A stretch of 9,465 bases of DNA. Origin: Bacillota bacterium (GTDB taxonomy: Bacteria > Bacillota_I > Bacilli_A > RFN20 > CAG-826). Shown piece by piece: positions 7,428 to 9,465 of this stretch (position 1 is its first letter; every line of letters starts with the position of its first letter). The notes beneath the pieces were generated by a model. That model had not been told where the DNA came from, made no database searches, and saw nothing but the letters and a program-made list of their open reading frames with translations. The position numbers were made by a program, and so were the translations under genes. Where the stretch lies: NCBI GenBank assembly GCA_003512585.1, contig DOQE01000124.1:1080-10544 (forward strand). The letters are read 5' to 3'.

Positions 7428-8446
7428 AACTAATATCGTTTGTCGTTCCTTCCTATAATGCTAGCAAATACCTCGATAAAGTAATCCCTTCTTTATTAGT
7501 TGGAGGAGACGAGGTTGAAATCATTATCGTTAACGATGGTTCTAAGGATAATACTTTAGAAATTGCTAAGAATTATGAAAAAGAAAATAGCAACGTTATT
7601 GTCATAGATAAAGAAAATGGTGGGCATGGTTCAACGATTAATGAGGCCATTAAAGTTGCTAATGGTTTGTACTTTAAATGCGTGGATGCCGATGATTGGC
7701 TAGACAAAGATGCTTTATTATCTTTATTAGAAAGAATTAAAGCTGATATAGAGAATAAGAAGTCGCCGGATTTATATTTGACTAATTTTGTTTATGAAAA
7801 CATTTCTAAAAATAAGCAAGACGTGTGGTCGTTAAAAAAGTATTTTAAAGTGGGTGAAGTTCTTTCTTGGAAAGACATTAAGCCATTTAATGTCAAAGAT
7901 TTTTTGATGATGCATATGTTTGTTTATAAACTTGATATTTTAAAGCAATCTAAATTATCTTTGCCCTTGCATACTTTTTATGTTGATAACCTTTATGTTT
8001 ATAAGCCTCTTTATTATGTAAATACCATTTGTTATCTCGATTTGAATTTATATAGATATTATGTAGGTAGGAACGATCAATCCGTTTCTTTTGAGCAAGT
8101 TGATTTAAAATATGATCATCAATTAAGGGTCTTTGAAGAAGCTAGCTTATACTATACAAAAGAAGACTTATTAAAGCTTAACAAGCCTCATTATAAAGAA
8201 ATGATCCGAGCTTATTTTACTATATTATGGCTAACTCAATATTATTGCTTGCTCGGGAAAAGAAAAGGAAAATATAAAGAATATAAAGCCGTTTTGCGTG
8301 AATTTAAAAAAGAAAATCCTTCTTTCTATTCTTTAATTCATAGGAATTTCTGTTACTTTATGTATTCGCTTCTTTTACCTATTTTAAAAAAAGCCTTAGT
8401 CAATATTGGCTACCATTTTGTTATAAAAAAGACTTCATGGAATTAA
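7424..8446 (+). CDS. Family 2 glycosyltransferase (GT-A fold), cytosolic
   Basis: 340 residues. The GT-A nucleotide-sugar domain is at the N-terminus: FVVPSYNASKYLD (6-18), the IIIVNDGSKDNT strand (33-44), ENGGHGSTINEA (64-75) and the metal/nucleotide-binding DADDW (88-92). The C-terminal half has motifs I associate with a conserved Firmicutes GT2 subfamily of unknown acceptor: MMHMFVY (162-168), LPLHTFYVDN, and LYRYYVGRNDQSV. It has no clear transmembrane helix, but the last 30 residues contain a hydrophobic and basic stretch (LLLPILKKAL) that could lie on the membrane. It would move a sugar from a nucleotide donor to a surface glycan or lipid intermediate (family knowledge). The ATG overlaps the TGA of the extended GH3 frame; there is no strong Shine-Dalgarno, so expression probably depends on ribosomes finishing that frame. 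One base separates its TAA from the next ATG. Confidence 0.92.
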   Translation: MKLISFVVPSYNASKYLDKVIPSLLVGGDEVEIIIVNDGSKDNTLEIAKNYEKENSNVIVIDKENGGHGSTINEAIKVANGLYFKCVDADDWLDKDALLSLLERIKADIENKKSPDLYLTNFVYENISKNKQDVWSLKKYFKVGEVLSWKDIKPFNVKDFLMMHMFVYKLDILKQSKLSLPLHTFYVDNLYVYKPLYYVNTICYLDLNLYRYYVGRNDQSVSFEQVDLKYDHQLRVFEEASLYYTKEDLLKLNKPHYKEMIRAYFTILWLTQYYCLLGKRKGKYKEYKAVLREFKKENPSFYSLIHRNFCYFMYSLLLPILKKALVNIGYHFVIKKTSWN

Positions 8447-8447
8447 C

Positions 8448-9465
8448 ATGAAAAGAAATATTTTTTTAATAACATTGTTCTTTTTGCCTTTAGGCTCTTT
8501 TTTGCTTTGTAGTTGTGGACAAGAAAGTTCTTCATCTTTAGATACTTCTTTTGATTCCTCGTTAGATTCTTCTATTGACGATGACATCATCATTGACGAA
8601 GGCCCTCTTATTACTTCTAGGGTTATTAAATGTTATTCTTTGAATTCCACTTACGTTAGTTCTTATTCTCCTTTAGATAGTTTTAATAAAGAAAATTTTA
8701 ATGTTTATGGAAATAAAAATAACTACAGGTCTTTATTGAAATTCAATTTAAGTCCTTATTATTTAAATAGGATTAATGATATTTCTTTAGTCCTTAGTTT
8801 TGAAAAAGATTCTATTTCTTTTTCTTCTTTTTCCCCAACGATTAGATATGGCTATGCTAATTGGGATATAGAAGATGGTATCAATTGGAATAATAAATCT
8901 TCTTATTTTCTTTGGAGCAAAGACAATGAGATTTTCTACTCTTCCTCTAATGTTAAAATAATTAAAAAAGAAGTAGATTCTGTTCATTTTAATTCGTTAC
9001 TTTTTTCTAATTTAACCTTGCAAAAAGACAATATAAATTTAGAAATTGCCGATTCAAATAATGTTATGGCAAGTTTTTATTCATCTAATTATGGCGATAA
9101 AAATTTTAGGCCATATTTAGATATAAATTATTCTTTTTCTTCTAAGGCTATTGAACTAGCGTCAAGATGGAAATCTTTTAGAAAAGAAGATCCTACTTTT
9201 TCTATATTTTTAAAGGGGGAAAGAAAAGACGAATTAGAGGAATTTTATATTGATTACAATGCTTTGAATGAAGATGATTTGGATATTTTTAATCTAAATC
9301 TTGATTATAAAAAGGGAAATAAAAATTATTCTATTGCCGATTCTATCTCTTATTTTAAAAATTATTTAAATATTTCATTAAATGGGATTTTCTTTTCTTC
9401 GAAGGGAAAAGAAAAAGGGGACGGTACTAAGTCTAATCCTTATAATGATTTAAACTTAATTGATG
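8448..9465 (+). CDS. Lipoprotein with DNRLRE/CBM96-like module and start of a probable right-handed beta-helix, 3' end outside window
   Basis: 339 residues are visible with no stop before the window end. The N-terminus is a lipoprotein signal peptide: MKRN, a hydrophobic core, then LCSCG with Cys23 the likely lipidated residue. A Ser/Asp-rich linker (about 25-50) follows. Residues about 59-230 resemble the DNRLRE/CBM96-like beta-sandwich: NYRSLLKFNLS (92-102), ANWDIEDGINWNN (137-149) and the closing RPYLDINYS (221-229). After a spacer, NISLNGIFFSSKG...GDGTKSNPYNDL (about 308-336) matches the opening of right-handed parallel beta-helix domains found in polysaccharide lyases and related hydrolases. 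The protein should be tethered outside the membrane and bind, perhaps cleave, an acidic or branched polysaccharide (inference); catalytic residues are not in view. It follows the GT2 gene by one base with no strong ribosome binding site, so it is translationally coupled. Confidence 0.8.
   Translation, partial: MKRNIFLITLFFLPLGSFLLCSCGQESSSSLDTSFDSSLDSSIDDDIIIDEGPLITSRVIKCYSLNSTYVSSYSPLDSFNKENFNVYGNKNNYRSLLKFNLSPYYLNRINDISLVLSFEKDSISFSSFSPTIRYGYANWDIEDGINWNNKSSYFLWSKDNEIFYSSSNVKIIKKEVDSVHFNSLLFSNLTLQKDNINLEIADSNNVMASFYSSNYGDKNFRPYLDINYSFSSKAIELASRWKSFRKEDPTFSIFLKGERKDELEEFYIDYNALNEDDLDIFNLNLDYKKGNKNYSIADSISYFKNYLNISLNGIFFSSKGKEKGDGTKSNPYNDLNLID

Noticed and set aside
8535..8610. Repetitive Ser/Asp codons in the lipoprotein as a possible phase-variable repeat
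   Set aside because: The run is an irregular Ser/Asp linker without a uniform repeat unit, typical of lipoprotein spacers.
8787..8987. Minus-strand open frame of 66 codons
   Set aside because: It is antisense within the lipoprotein gene, whose frame shows domain motifs; no independent support.
1..9465. Genome-wide reassignment of TAG to an amino acid
   Set aside because: No other gene in the window contains an internal TAG, which would be expected if the codon were in general use as sense. A local event at 7320 is simpler.
1..9465. Alternative code with TGA as Trp or AGG as Met
   Set aside because: TGG encodes Trp throughout and TGA acts as a stop at 683-685. AGG encodes Arg at conserved places, such as R805 of the GH3 LHR motif and R221 of the RPYL motif in the lipoprotein.

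Overview
This is an AT-rich bacterial window (roughly one third G+C by eye). It encodes a surface glycan-handling locus, most like those of gut Firmicutes of the Bacilli/Mollicutes-related or Clostridia type. The clues are Shine-Dalgarno sites such as AAGGAGG, a mollicute-like lipobox (LCSCG), Sec-type N-termini, bacterial Ig-like domains, a membrane-anchored GH3 enzyme of permuted domain order, and no SusC/SusD pair. TGG encodes Trp, and genes stop at TAA, TGA and, once, TAG. Species and genus cannot be fixed from the sequence.

Layout. Positions 1-1474 are on the minus strand: an AraC-family regulator followed, through an ATGA overlap, by the 5' part of a glycoside hydrolase family 2 (GH2) gene that leaves the window at base 1. 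Positions 1475-1675 are the divergent intergenic region and hold the promoters of both directions. From 1676 to the window end, five genes lie head to tail on the plus strand with gaps or overlaps of a few bases: a secreted multi-domain Ig-like protein, a four-helix membrane protein, a large permuted GH3 hydrolase, a cytosolic GT2 glycosyltransferase, and the beginning of a lipoprotein with a DNRLRE/CBM96-like module and the start of a probable beta-helix. No RNA gene, mobile element, CRISPR array or terminator was seen.

Working model (inference): the regulator senses a sugar or surface cue and drives GH2 and possibly the divergent operon. The Ig-like protein and the lipoprotein bind glycan outside the cell. 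The membrane protein/GH3 pair trims glycosides at the membrane, and the GT2 may build or modify a surface polymer. The substrate is not determined.

The most striking point is the end of the GH3 gene. It stops at an in-frame TAG (7320-7322), but the same frame stays open for 34 more codons that encode a textbook transmembrane anchor with a basic tail. That frame ends at a TGA overlapping the ATG of the next gene (ATGA). The original gene therefore almost certainly ended at 7427, and the TAG is a recent nonsense mutation, a sequence error, or a readthrough site.
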